Source: Psettodes erumei
Taxonomy: Eukaryota; Chordata; Actinopteri; Pleuronectiformes; Psettodidae
Assembly: GCA_016785225.1 (NCBI GenBank)
Contig: JAFBJZ010000349.1
Location: 62,001-126,000 of the forward strand
Length of the DNA: 64,000 nucleotides
Direction: 5' to 3'
In this document: piece by piece, positions 51,391-64,000 of the stretch
Numbering within the stretch: the first letter of the stretch is position 1
Layout of the letters: each line of letters begins with the position of its first letter
Position numbers and translations under genes: made by a program
Notes under the pieces: generated by a model
The model's database searches: none
Told to the model about the DNA's origin: nothing
Seen by the model: the letters and a program-made list of their open reading frames with translations, nothing else

Positions 51391-54300
51391 TTAAGTGGAT
51401 GAGAAATTCAGCCTCCTGTCCTTCAGAATAAATCTCTGCGCTTCACTGGAAGACAGTTTGTTCCTCCACAGCCTGAAAAGCACAGCAGTGAAAAATGTAA
51501 TATCCTTTTTAAAAACTGACTTGAACCTAACAACAGGCAGAAACAAGACATTATAAGCTGTGGTCAACGTCTTCAACATGGTATCATCAGACAGATATTG
51601 TAGGTGATACACAAAATGTACAGGTGCCTGCATGGGCCAAACCTTGCCTGAGAGACACCATCAGAGCACATTTACCTGATGAGCTGAAGAGCGGGACATG
51701 ACTGTAAGGCTTTAACCAGGGCCTCCACTCCAGAAACACTCACACTGTTGGACTCCAGGCTAGAAGAAATAAACAAATGCATACATACCTACTGTATGGG
51801 GCAAGGATCTCAAGGGAAGAAGTAAAATTTAACTAAATCTAAACCAACAGTAACAGATTTTATTATTTATAATAGCAAGCCAACGTAAGTATAAAGAATG
51901 ACACCAACATAAACCTGGGCACCAAACTAAAATGAATGAATGAAATGAAGTGTGAATGTGATCGACTAAACATTTTTTTTTACCAAAAAAAAGACAAAAG
52001 AAAAAAAATAAACTCACTCTATTCTGGTCAGCTTCTGGCAGAAAGGCAAAACTCTGGCCAGCTCCAGCACCACTTCATCACCACAGTAATTCCATCCCAG
52101 ACTAGAAAGAGAGAGACACATCACAAATAATGCTTTAATGTGGCTCTTGGTCCTGGACTTTGTAAGAGTTTCAAAAAAGCAACAGAAAACTTGAGTTTTA
52201 GCAACAAGAACTCATATTATTTTACACTAACCTGAGCAAACTGTGATGTTTTCAAGTAACAAGTAACCCCCCCAACAATTACTTACATGTACTGCACTAC
52301 AAATTGATTGGATGAAGAATCTTACCCCACATCCTGTATAAGGAGACAGTGGGCCAGACTGGCAGCTACAGCACACAGCTCTGAAGTCCCAACAGAGGTC
52401 AATCTAAACAACCGTACAAGAGAAAGAAACAGTCAGTGAGTCAAGTCATCTGCTGGTGTTGTGACTCCCAAAGCAATAAGAGGAGCTAATGAGTCTTACT
52501 GAATCTTGGTGAGGCTCTTCATGCACATTATTGCTTTCGACAGACTCACTGCCCCTTCACCTCCAATGGTGTTCTCTGAAATACTAGAAAAGACGCATAA
52601 AGAACATACAGCTTAGTACAATGCTGACTCATGTAATAAATGTCAATAGGAAATCTGAACATGTTTGTGACTTACTCTAACACAGAGATGTGTGTCAGTG
52701 ATGGCAGAACAAGGGCCATCCTGGCAGCAGTGAGATCACCAAGACGGTTGCTACACAGGCTGGAATTTGGTACAAAAATGCTTTAATTCTCTTATAGACA
52801 GAAACATGCAACAGACATCTGACCAAATGAACAAAAAACAGCTAAAATATTAAAAAAACTAAACTATACTATACAAACTGGAAGACTAAACTCCTTTAGC
52901 CATACATACAAGGAGTGCACAGGTGAATGAATATTAATTATTAATAACACATTGCTGCTTATTTCATTTATTTTATATATATTATCATGTCCTTACTAGA
53001 GCTCCTCCAGATGATGACAGCTCATCAAAGCCTCCAGTAGCTTGTCCCCTGCTTGGTCACCAATAGGGTTCTTTGAAAGTCTGCAGGATGGACAGACACA
53101 CGTGATGTTAAAAATAAAATTGGTAGCTTGATGTTCTTTTCTGAAAGCCTGGGTATTTGCAAATAAGCATGAATTTGAAAGATAGTTTTAAGTGACATGA
53201 AAGTCACTATTGTATTCTTTAAGTCCACCACTGGGTGGTGCCAAAATCAGAAATGTTGCATAATGTGACCCCATGACGCAATTTGCATAGCAAGACAGTT
53301 ACTGTATTTAACAACAATAAATACCTAAGCAACCAACAACATCACTCACTGAGCCACAAGACCATTTGAGACTGTCAGTCTGACACTTGGAGAGCAAGAA
53401 CCTACTGTCAAATGAGAACAGCTGCTCCCCATAAAGAAGGTGGTGACTGTCCAATTAAATAGTGGATATGTGTTGATTGACTTTCACTACACACCAGTAA
53501 GGTCAAGCAGAGGGCAAGCCTCTGCAAGCAACTTAACTGTGCTCTTGAGTATACAATAAAAATACCAATGCAGTAGAGTATTTGGTCAGTAAAATGTTTT
53601 AAGGAGATAGGGTAATTGATTTATGTAGAAATACCATGACTTTTAGGTTAGGTTAGGTGTTTACTAGATACCACTGCATGACTAGTGCATACTAGACAAA
53701 AATCAAATGTAAGAATGGTTTGCTCAGGATCTAACTCTTTCTACAACTTGACCAAAGATCTATTTGTCATCAAGAGCAATAAAATTACAGGCTTGTAATG
53801 CTGTGAACTATGTGTACATGTGTCAAAATAAAGCGGCGAGAAGTACAACCTTCCTACCAACCTGATTTTCCTGAGCTTTGTCCAAATAGGAAGGAGTTTG
53901 GTCAGCTGCTCTACTTCTCTGTCAGACATCCTCGAGCCCTCAAGCCTGAAACCACAAGAGATCCGACTTCGCAGTTGGCATCTTTACTTTATGACAGACT
54001 TAAAAGAGGTTAATTACACTGATTCATCTGCAGCAAAATTTAAGTATGAGTGAAAAACTCACTCTATCTCCTCCATTTGTGTCAGTCCCTCCATAGCAGA
54101 CAGGAGAGGCAACACACTGTTTGCTTCTGATGGTCCCACCACTGCAGCAACCTTATTAAGTCTGGCACAAACACACACACACATGCTCATAAACAGGGTC
54201 AAATGCTCTTTTCAACCAAGCAAACTGTGAAATTCATATAATGATTCCAGACAAGGAGTGGATATCCTATAATAAATATTCTATTAGTAGTAGATTAGTA

Positions 54301-57300
54301 GTGTTAAAAAAACATCTCATGGGAGGAGGATTTATATCCAAGCAAATATGATCTGTATTTGTGCACTGCACAAGCTCTGATCTTGCAGTTTGTCAGTTAG
54401 CAGGACTTTACAGCTTAGCACTATGAGAGGCAAGGGAATCATAAATTTCCCCGGGAGGGGAGGGGGGAAATCGTAGAATCAGATCATATTAATTTATATT
54501 GAGGTCTGTGGGGGGGCCCGATGACACGCTGGTATGAGGAGCTGCAGCGAAGGCGGCTGCAACGTGAGCAGTTTTGGCAGTGATGCTGTGAGGGAATGCT
54601 TATAATAAATAGACCACATTATCAGAGTGCCGCTACATACATGTGAATAAAATGTGTCAGCGTAACCGCAGTAGTAAATAGGAAGACGTCTGTCTGAAAT
54701 AACTTTTCCGGATCAGATCACTCAATTAAATAAATACGACATGGTGAGCAGCTATATGAGACCGCATCCCTCTTGGTTAGCCTTCAACATCACATTGAAA
54801 GGTTAGCTTTGGGTATGATAGTATTAATTAGGTTGTGCTTCTTACTTGAGAATACATATGCAGCGGACATTTCTTAGTGCTTGTGCCAGACACGCCCTGC
54901 TGGTTTCATCCAGGTGCACAGAGTCCAGACTGGAGGTTTACACACAGCCACACAGCACATGCAGAGGACGAGCGAGGGACATAAGCGCACGCACACACAC
55001 ACACACAAACACACACACATTTTATGGCATCACAGAAGATGCTCCATTCACATTTTATTTTGCAAAATCATTCTTCTGCACAGGTGTGGGTGAGTGTTTT
55101 ACCAAAGGCCTTCCAGGCTGACACACTGTCCAAGTGCTTTCATGAGCTGCAGCCCCCCAGCTGCTGACCATGAACAGAGAGACAGACTAGAGAAGACAAG
55201 TCAAATGGTGACAGTGTCAAATCTTCTATATTCTGTGAGATATTTTAAACATTACCACTGGTAAAAGTAAGTGGCACATGATAACTTTTTATGTGTAATT
55301 GTATGCTCACTTAAGTGATCGCAAATGGGGAAATATTCTGGTCAGATTCTGAGCTGCGATGTCACTGATCACATGACCTGATAAACTGGGAGAAAAACAG
55401 AGAAAGAAAATGATTATGTAGTACAGGGATGCTATAGAAATAAAGATAAAAATAAAAAGTTAGTCTGTAATCCCATTACAGGCAGCCCTCTCAACATTTT
55501 CATGCGTTTCAATATCAAACAAAAGAAGAAACACTGTAATCGTGCAAAGATAAACAATAAATGGAAGGCTGACAGTAGGTCAGTAAACTATATTATGTAG
55601 ACTTGGAACATCACAGCCATATTAGAAGACAATAGTATACACAGACATATATATATATATATTACAGGTGTTTTTTTTCATTTGTTTTTTTGCAAAATTA
55701 ATAATAATAATATTTTAAGTGAATATATATTAAAAACAGAGAGAGGTAAAAAGAAGAAAACTTATATTTTATATTTTTATATTATCTTACCAGGGAAGTA
55801 AAAACATATATTTTTTCTCTGTGGATTTGGAAAGAAGCTATAACCCTTCCTGCTACATCTGTATATGCCTGCCAGATAAACTCCTCCATAGATTTTCCTC
55901 AACTTTGCTGCACAACACTTGTATGTTCACAAATGTGTCTAAAAAATGATTTCTAAACATATGATATGGTTCATTAGGGTTAAATGTGCAATCTTTAATA
56001 GATTTCTCCCTTACCTAAATGGTGCAGGATGCACTAGCAGGATTACACAAAACTATTGAACCAATTTTCCTGAAACTTGGTGGAGGGGTGGGGAATGGGC
56101 TAAGGAAGAAAATATTGCTCCAGACAAGTAGTAAAATGTGTTTGTGTATGTGTGGCTCACTTGAGGCACTGAACAGATGGAAGCTGCAGCAAGGCCTCTG
56201 AGAGCTTCTCAGCCACCGTCGTACAGGTCTCTTTGGAAACAACACTGTAAATCAGAAGAGCAGATATGTGAGAAGCTAGAGCTTTCAGCCAGGCATTAGT
56301 ACAAGTGTCAGACATGACAAAAAACTCTAACCTGAGAGAAGTGAGTTTCAGCAACGACGGCAGAACATAACAGAGAGACTCAGCTCCCTCTATACCCAGG
56401 CTGTTGTGGGAGAAGCTGTGAATAATAACAACATGATTTTTTTGTGTGCATTTTCATTTTCATGATTTACAAATACATCTTCCTTGCATGCGGTCCTGTG
56501 CACATTACAGTCAAACACAAAACATAGAGTACTAACTCCAGCTCTGTCAGCGAGGGACACCTCTGGATGATACTCCTCATCGGTGCAAGCTGGGGCCCCT
56601 CCAGTGCACAGGCCACAAGGCTGAAGGTGAGAGGAGGGTAGAGGGAGATTAATACCTGCCCCTGGTAGGACATGTGCAACTACCAACAATATGTGTGCTG
56701 TGGTCTCCCTGCTTCTATCAACTGTGTAGACAAATAGCGTTTGGTCCTTTTCCATTTCTGCAAACATGTTCCAGGGACGTGAAGTGAATACATAAGCCTC
56801 CATGTGGCATTTGTGTTTCCAAGAAGAAGTAATCTGGAAGAGTACTGCTTTGAACTGCCTTCAACAAGGTAGGTAAATATGACACAAAGCAGAGGGACTG
56901 CAATAAAAATGCACATCTCTTAAAAAGGTATTCATTTTGCTTTACAGTCACTCATTTAAAGGAAGAAAAGTACCCTATTGTCTCCGTGGCCACTGATGGG
57001 AATGGACCAGCAACGTTGCTGCAAGACAAAAATGTTAATGTCAGAAAGAGAAATTCAACTGCTTGCTGAAGTACAACAGACGACAGATGTCAGTTTCATA
57101 GTTTACTCTTCATTTTACATGTTTATAGTTAATGTGTAGTAAAGTGAGTGTGAATAATCCATTGAAATATGCAACTTAAAATGAATTACCTGACTGAAGT
57201 CAGTCCAGTGGATTCTTTGAGAGAAAGGTGTAGAGTGGTGTGGTGCACCCTGCAAAATAAATTTCAAACTGTGATTGATGTAGACCTTCATTTGGGAATT

Positions 57301-60300
57301 TCTAAAGTCTTCCAAATATTTGTGAAGAGCATTTGCATATCTCACCGGATTGTCTGAACGTTGCTGCTGAGCTCGAGACAGCGACACACTAAACTAACAG
57401 CTTTTTCAGCTCTGATCCAATGCTCCTCAATACTGACAAGAAAGATCAGAGTGTGTTACAGTTCAATATTTTAGCAATACAATTCAGCAGTTCAACAACA
57501 TGTCATTCAGCTCTTTGCAGAGAAACAGAGAGGTATGTTCAGCCACATCTACAAATCTACTGTTCTTCTTCTCACCTGACACTGCATCTTCTCTGACTGA
57601 AGCTCAAGGTTTTCACAAATTCTTCAATCCAATCTGAGCACAGCAAATTGTTCTTGAGCCTGTGGACCAACCACAGAGCAGATGAGATAATATTGTTTGC
57701 AGTGTCAATGTCCACATAAAGTGAAATTCTATTTATTTTAAACAATGTATCTATTTTCCTGAATTCCTGAAAAGCTGAAGTTACAGAGCAGCTTTTCATA
57801 TAACGAGAGTCTAAACATGGAGAAGTACTTACTCCAGTTTGGTCATACTGGGACAGTTAGACACGATCTCTGCCAATCTGACAAGATGTTTAAGTTCCAA
57901 ACCACTCTCTCTGATGCTGGTGGGGAGGCAGAAAAGATGGGAGAGAACAAGCAAAGAATAACTATTACATGAGGATATTTCAAAAGTATATACTGTCTAA
58001 AGCAGTCAACTCTACAATGACTCAAACATTCAAAAAACTTCAGAAATAAAAAACATACACCATGACTCCATTTGACTTTAACGGCAGATGGTTATGTATA
58101 GGTGTAATGGCAAATGAAAATCGCACTCTCACACACAGACGACATGATGATTGTAAGATCTTCAACATGTCCAAAGTGAATTAAACTTAAAAGACACATT
58201 CAAGTTTGTTCATTGCAGACTGGAATAAGTTTCCAATGAGAAAACTCTCAACAAGCTTCAGCCAAGACAAGGAGAGTCCTGTGTTTGAATGAAACTAGTG
58301 AATGTGATTCACAACCTCCACATGCCCACCTGTGCAGCTGGGTTGTGTTTATGTGGACACACGCTCAAGAAAAACTCACAAAGCGGTGAAGTGATCACCT
58401 GAATTGTAACTTATATTCCAGTTTTACCTCAGAGTTTTTTCTCCACCTCCGTACTGCCTGAACCAGATGAGACACCTCTTGTCTGCTCCCAGACTACAGT
58501 CATCAAAAGGTTGAGTCCACGGACACAGAGAGGAATTAATATTTTTTTCATGCATCAGGCAGGTCACTTAATTGCTCTTTCTGACTGTCCTTTGTTCACT
58601 TATTTCTGTGGTGCACAGACTCACCTGACTTCTACACCGGAGACACTATCACAGGTAAACAGTGTACTGGCCACATCCAGCAGCCCCTCCTGGGTCAGTC
58701 TATTATTGCTCAGACTGCGGAGGAAGACATGTTGAAGACCAGAAAAGTTTTATTCTACATCTTATTTACTGTCATTTTATTGCCAAAAATTTTCAAAAAT
58801 GAGATACTGTGCCATTTATTTTGTTTACAATATTGACATTTGAGAGTTAATGATTAACATCTGATAACAAAATATTGGCTTTTTAAAATATATATACACT
58901 TAACAATTTAATAAAAAAGTTTTTTTCACTTTTCACAAATTAAAAACGCTGTTACTGTGCACGCTGGCTCACTTTCACACTATAAAATATGTGCTGTGCA
59001 TTTTCTGTAGAAATATACCCTGCCAACAATGCCCTGCCAAAAAAGACGCAGAATGCAGTAAATTGACTGAAAGGTAAATGAAAAACGAGTGTGTATAACT
59101 TTAAAAAGAATCAAAAGGTTTTTATAATATAATAGGCACTAACTGAATTTCCAGTCTTTTCTACTTTCAACAAAATCTTCAGCTGAACAGTATTTGACAT
59201 TATGAGCTTTCTTTCTAGCCGCTACAAGGGAAAACATGAAATGATAAAACAATATTTTGTATCTTACTTAACAAAGCCGGTGATTTTAAGCGCTGGCAGA
59301 GAGTCCATGAGACGCTTCACTCCTTCATCTTCCAGCTGGTTACTTGATAAACTGCAGTCAGAAGAAAGAGTTGCTCATTGTTCACACCAGCTGTTCAGTA
59401 AGAGAGTGCTGGTTTGTATGTGTGAATCTTTAAGAGTGTGTGTGGCACGTACTCCAGGTCAGACAGCTGAGGACCCTTCTGCAGGATCTCAGTCAGTCTC
59501 TCCATGTTGTCATTGTTCAGGCTAAAATGAGTTAACCTGTGCGCACACAGTCATTCAGGCAGGGAGACAAGCACATAATACAGAAATGTATGGATGTTTT
59601 GGAAAACTGAGCTGTCCAAAAAATTAATATCCATCAAGTTTAAAAAAAAAATTATATCAATAGACTGTGCACAAAACAGCTTGTCAGTTGCTGATCACAG
59701 ACCTGCAGCTGGCTTGCTCTGCTTTCACTCTGTCAAAATGGATGAAGCATTCACTCTCAGGCCTGAGGAAGAGATCAAAGCAGCATTAACTGACAAAAAC
59801 ATTCTCCATGGCAGATTATTGCAGGAGCCCATTCATTATAAATAGTCCTCAGCATTGTACCCACAACTGCTGATTTTCATACTTTGATGACATAGATTGG
59901 TATCATACCTGAGCTCTACTGATGACACTCGCTGACTGATCGTCAAACAACTGACCAAATCCAGTGCCCCCGTTGTGGAAAAGGGGCTGTTGCTGACACT
60001 GGAGGAAGAGAGGATAGGGTTGATTCAAATTAAATGAAAAGGTAATCAAATAATTTTTAAAAAACGAATGCTAGATTAAATAGCTTTAAGGGTTGTGGTT
60101 GTAAATGAACTATAGATATTTTAAAATTTCTCTTATGGTGATCCTACCAGCAGAACGTTTCCTGTCATACCGTAAGCACTGACACAGGTATGTCTGTATC
60201 TATATATAATAACATCTGAACTCGTGGATAGCACCATCATGTATTTATTTTCCCCATCATAATAGCCAACAATACATGCTGGGACTATTTTAAATATTCA

Positions 60301-63300
60301 TACAGATCACACTACTCCATCTGTTTATCTGTTAATATTCCTCAAAATGGGCTGCAGGGGTTGATCATAGTAAGAGTGTCCCACTACAGAAATGTTTATT
60401 CACTCTCACACATGAAAACCATCCACCTTCATTAAAATATATGTGCAGTTTAGTGTGTATGTCTTACTTGAGTCTCTGCAGTGACACCACCTTTGGTAGG
60501 ACTTTGAGCAGATTCTTGATTGTCTGATCTCTCAGTGAGCTGTGAGACAAACTGACACAACATAAAAGCATGTCAATGTCTGCCTGTGGAGTGACATCAT
60601 GAAATGATTACACATGGATAAACAGTTGTTAAGTCTTACTCTAACTCCAAATGGGAGCGACACTGGGCCAATCCCCTGCATAGTGTGGTTATGTGAGATG
60701 GCAGGAGGCTGCTGTTGTTTATCCTACAAAATAATAGAGCATCACTTCTCTGTTTTTTTATTCCAAATAATGACATGTGGTACTGTAAATGTAGAGCTGC
60801 AACTAACAATTCTCAGTTCTTATAATTATTTTCACAACCAAACATTTGAAGATTTGGTCAATAAAATCCCAGGTGATGTCTTCAGAGGTCTTGTTTTGTG
60901 GAATGAACAGACGAAAAACTAAAATAATTAAAACTACAGCAATGAAAGATGAAGAAGAGCAACAAATCTTTACTATTTTCTGACTAATCAATCAATCAAA
61001 CGATGAATCAAAAATACTGAACTCATTATCACTCTGTACCTGAATATCTTGAGCTGCTGTTCATCATCCCTGACAAATAAGACGAGCACAGAATTGGCTC
61101 ATTAATATACAAAGAAAAATGTAGACAGTGGTATTCAGACATGTGGTGGTTTTCATAAATGCAGTTGTTTTTTGTACCTTTTACCAGAGCAGAACTTCAG
61201 GATCAACTGCTCCTGCCCTCCATCACTGTAAAACCAACCAGACACCATCAGAGTGACATTCTGCGTGTTAATGATGCACTTTTTTATTTTTCATAGAGAC
61301 ATAACTGAGTGGCTTTAAATGAGCATTTGTCAGATGGCGCAGTTTTTAACTGGCAGCTTGCCGTGTTGGTGAAACAGGTGCTCACTCTGTTGCTGTTCTG
61401 ATATCATCATTAAATGCCTAAAATGTGAGATAGAGAATACCTGATGTGAATTTCTGTTAAGTTGTTACAGGAGCACAGAGCACCTGCCAGCAGCACCACC
61501 CCTTTCATGCTGATGTTATTGTTGCTGGCACTGAAATAACACACAAACACAGTTCAGCCAGCAGGAAGGACAGGATTTCATTAAATATGGGCTATTTACT
61601 GTATACTGAATGCCCTGGGGTAAACATAGTAGATAGCGTAAGCAAATTTTCTTTGGAATATGCTTGGCAAGATAATAATAGCCCTGCTTCTGCCAGCTTA
61701 TGGCAAATTGATCAGCTCTCTTTAATAACAGTTCCATCTTTCCTTTAAAAAAAACAAATTTTCTATCTCAACAAAGAAGCTATGGTACAAACTGATGCTG
61801 CTAAGGCCACTTGTTTAGATTAACTACAGATACTTCTTTTTCTTCTTTTTTTCTATCTGGAGCGTTTTTCTGTCTTTTTCAATTCGACATTTTGTTGTCA
61901 TTTAGTTGTGTGAGCCTTACTTGATTTGCTGGATGCGTCTAAGATTTGGCAGGACTTCCAGTAACTTTCTCAGACCAATGTTGCCCAAAAAGTTGCTGGA
62001 CACACTGATAATAAAGGAGAGAAGGGAAAAAAATAAAAGAAGAGAAACAAACAGTACAATTTTGGAGAGCTGCAAAAATAAAGGGGATGCTCAGTAATCT
62101 GGTGATGCAGAAAATGCAAATGTATAACAACATAATATCTAAATAACATGTGTGCATGTCTGATGACCAAAAACAGCAGATGAGTTTGACTGTTGTAGTT
62201 ATGATCACTACAGTAGACTTGAGTGGATACTGAATGTCAACAGTGATGCTGGTTTTGACAGTTTAGGATTTGAGGGTGTGTCAAGGCAGGTTTATGCAGG
62301 ACAAGCTGTCATACACAAGTATGTCACCCTTTCAATGTGTAGATGGTTTTTGATTGTGTGCACCCAACCATGTCTTTATGTGTGTCTTACTCCAGCACAG
62401 TGAGATCACAGGAGGTCCCCAGACTCCTCCACACTCTCTCCAGATCAGCGTGCAACAGACCGCAGCTGCTGAGACTGACAGAGACAACACCGTCATGATT
62501 ACCATCATAATCATCATCAGCACAAACAGCAATATCAGCATCATCGTCTGTATGATTGTCATTTCCCACATATTTAGATGTGCACAGACATTCCAGCCCC
62601 CATGAACAAATGAATCAGTATTTCTCTCCCTAATTCCAATCTGCATTACACCCCACCCCATCATCTTGTTACAACATAATGCACTCAGAACGCTTAAAAT
62701 TGATTTCTTAAAAAGTAAATAGATGACTTTATACATACCATAGTGTTTTTGAAATTTCATCTGCAGGCTTTCCACTCCTTCCAGAGAACACTATAGACAC
62801 CTGAACAGGGTCTGGACTAGACTGCAGTCTAAAAATAAAAAAAAATTGCAAGGCTAAAAATGATTACAGAACAGTGTTATGAGCATTTATTAATATTTCC
62901 AGTGCCTTGCAACAAAGAGGAATATTGTAAAATATTGACACGTTGCAGGCTAACCTTAAACAACTTAAATATATACTGACTGTTTTTACACAGGAGTCTG
63001 GAGTGTGGCCGTGGTCTTGCCTGATATGAGTTATTGTGTTATTTGTTTATGCTGTGTGAGCTTTGCATCTGTGCATTTATGGTATGCAATGTACATTACT
63101 TGTGTGTTTGTACCTGATATGAAGTCCTGCCACAGCAGGTAACTTAGAGAGCAGAGCAGTCAGAACCACCAAGCCCTCCACCGAGGAGCAGCTGTCATTG
63201 AGACTGACAAAAAGACAAGTCAACATCAACAAACTGCTGTTCATTTCTTTACAGATGCTGAACACTATGTTTTGTACTTGTCTATCCTTAAGCGCTAAAA

Positions 63301-63841
63301 ATGTAATGATGCATTAAAGGTATTAGGAAATGTATTTTTGGATATCTAGGTATGAACAAGTAACAAAATTGCATACTGTATGGCAAAAACTATACCAAAC
63401 ATTATATGCAGACTACATGGAGCTTCATGTCAGTACTATATAATGTGCTTTGTGATGGACAGTCTTACATGATCTCGTTGGTGACATTGAACTTTGGTAA
63501 AAACTGAGACAGTGTCTTTAGGACTTCCACATCCCACTGGCCTCCAGACAAACTAGGATGCACGCAAACAAATACAAAAATACATAACTTCATTGGCATC
63601 CCATTTGTATAAATATACAATATGTGATAAGAGACACATTGTGCTTCTAATCAGGAAAAATCAAAAATAAAGCAAGAAGAAGCAAAAAGTAAGTTAATAA
63701 CTGGCTGTGTATTTTCTTGGTCATTAATTTGAAAGAGAAGTATTTAGGGTTGCTTACTCCAGGACGGACAGGGCAGGGCAACGTGCCAATGAAGTGGCAA
63801 CTTTTCGCATCTCAGACTTGTTCCATTTCTGGTTCAACAAG
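51391..63841 (-). CDS. nlrc5: NLRC5-like protein, C-terminal leucine-rich-repeat array (5' part outside window)
   Basis: NLR-family transactivator of MHC class I genes; the window holds only its LRR domain and C-terminus. There are 37 exons; names give start positions, 5' to 3': 63758, 63469, 63114, 62739, 62391, 61921, 61441, 61178, 61040, 60640, 60468, 59909, 59703, 59453, 59268, 58625, 58428, 57833, 57576, 57346, 57190, 56974, 56537, 56332, 56161, 55311, 55103, 54846, 54063, 53862, 52997, 52676, 52500, 52326, 52018, 51676, 51391. Most are 84 nt (28 residues, one LRR); the rest are 30-99 nt. Every intron is GT-AG and splits a codon after its second base. Repeats show the RI-type LRR pattern, for example LSSNQLEDEGVKRLMDSLPA and LESNSVSVSGVEALVKALQS. 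The last exon reads LWRNKLSSSEAQRFILKD and ends at TAA 51393-51391, like the NLRC5/CIITA tail. Naming rests on this tail, the very long array and the neighbour cpne2. CARD-like and NACHT parts are not seen. Confidence 0.9.
54162..54845 (-). other. nlrc5: nlrc5 intron with G-rich stretch
   Basis: A 0.7 kb intron. It holds a G-rich piece at about 54450-54475 (flanked by ATTTCCCC and GGGGAAAT, weakly palindromic) and a CpG-containing piece at 54520-54600 unlike the surrounding AT-rich introns. No exon is recognised. Confidence 0.6.
55386..56160 (-). other. nlrc5: nlrc5 intron, AT-rich
   Basis: It contains (AT)n near 55650-55662, T-runs and AT-rich sequence. No LRR exon is recognised in it although it is one of the longer introns. 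Confidence 0.7.
60790..61010 (+). repeat. dispersed teleost repeat (MITE-like) in an nlrc5 intron
   Basis: It begins GTAGAGCTGCAACTAAC and contains GATGTCTTCAGAGGTCTTGT and GACTAATCAATCAATCAAACG. These are the characteristic words of a short fish repeat that usually ends with the inverse of GAGCTGCAAC. Here the right end appears truncated. A related fragment is at 1150-1285. Confidence 0.55.
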
Positions 63842-64000
63842 CTGGAGAAAAATAATAATGTTGAAAAATAACGTTGATAAATATCAACATTGAAAAACCA
63901 TAACATGAATCACATTTCAATCAATCTGCTCAGGAGCTAATTCAGTTAATTAAATCCGGTCCAGGTCTCATAGTGGTAGTACAGCAGTAGTGCAGCAGCA
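63842..64000 (-). other. nlrc5: nlrc5 intron running off the window
   Basis: Sequence upstream of the most 5' LRR exon seen. No further exon with both splice sites is present before the window ends. Confidence 0.7.

Overview
The window looks like nuclear DNA of a ray-finned fish, probably a percomorph teleost. The evidence is small genes with GT-AG introns, vertebrate protein families, many (CA)n/(TG)n microsatellites, and remnants of Tc1/mariner, hAT and LTR elements of the kind common in teleosts. There are no bacterial operons, CRISPR arrays or recognisable structural RNA genes. All gene models below were built by eye from splice sites, reading frame and remembered human homologues. No search was run.

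Layout. (1) 1-3330, minus strand: 5' end of aars1 (cytosolic alanyl-tRNA synthetase), first 133 codons in three coding exons plus a probable non-coding first exon. (2) 3857-4988, plus: complete exosc6 (exosome core subunit MTR3) in two exons, head-to-head with aars1 across a shared promoter region of about 0.5 kb. (3) 8139-12904, plus: complete psme3ip1/fam192a (PIP30/NIP30) in six coding exons, one intron of which carries the signals of a U12-type AT-AC intron. (4) 16774-46653, minus: complete cpne2 (copine-2) in 15 coding exons encoding 547 residues, with a probable non-coding first exon near 48.9 kb. (5) 51391-63841, minus: the 3' part of nlrc5, namely 37 small exons in uniform phase encoding a leucine-rich-repeat array of about 970 residues and the stop codon. 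The CARD-like and NACHT parts lie beyond position 64000.

The genes are not an operon. They act in separate processes: translation (aars1), 3'-5' RNA decay (exosc6), regulation of the nuclear proteasome activator PA28-gamma (psme3ip1), calcium-dependent membrane binding (cpne2) and MHC class I transcription or innate immunity (nlrc5). Gene order is informative. aars1-exosc6 and psme3ip1-cpne2-nlrc5 are two blocks that lie far apart on human chromosome 16 but are contiguous here, with the junction in 5.0-6.7 kb.

The accessory material is mainly repeats in cpne2 introns: two Tc1-like transposase fragments, two solo-LTR-like copies with target-site duplications, a hAT-like MITE with target-site duplication, a generic teleost repeat and long microsatellites. 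I did not find an undescribed biological system. The strongest points for a second look are the U12 AT-AC intron, the uniform-phase LRR exon array of nlrc5 with its split repeats, and three closely spaced inverted repeats in the predicted nlrc5 3' UTR.
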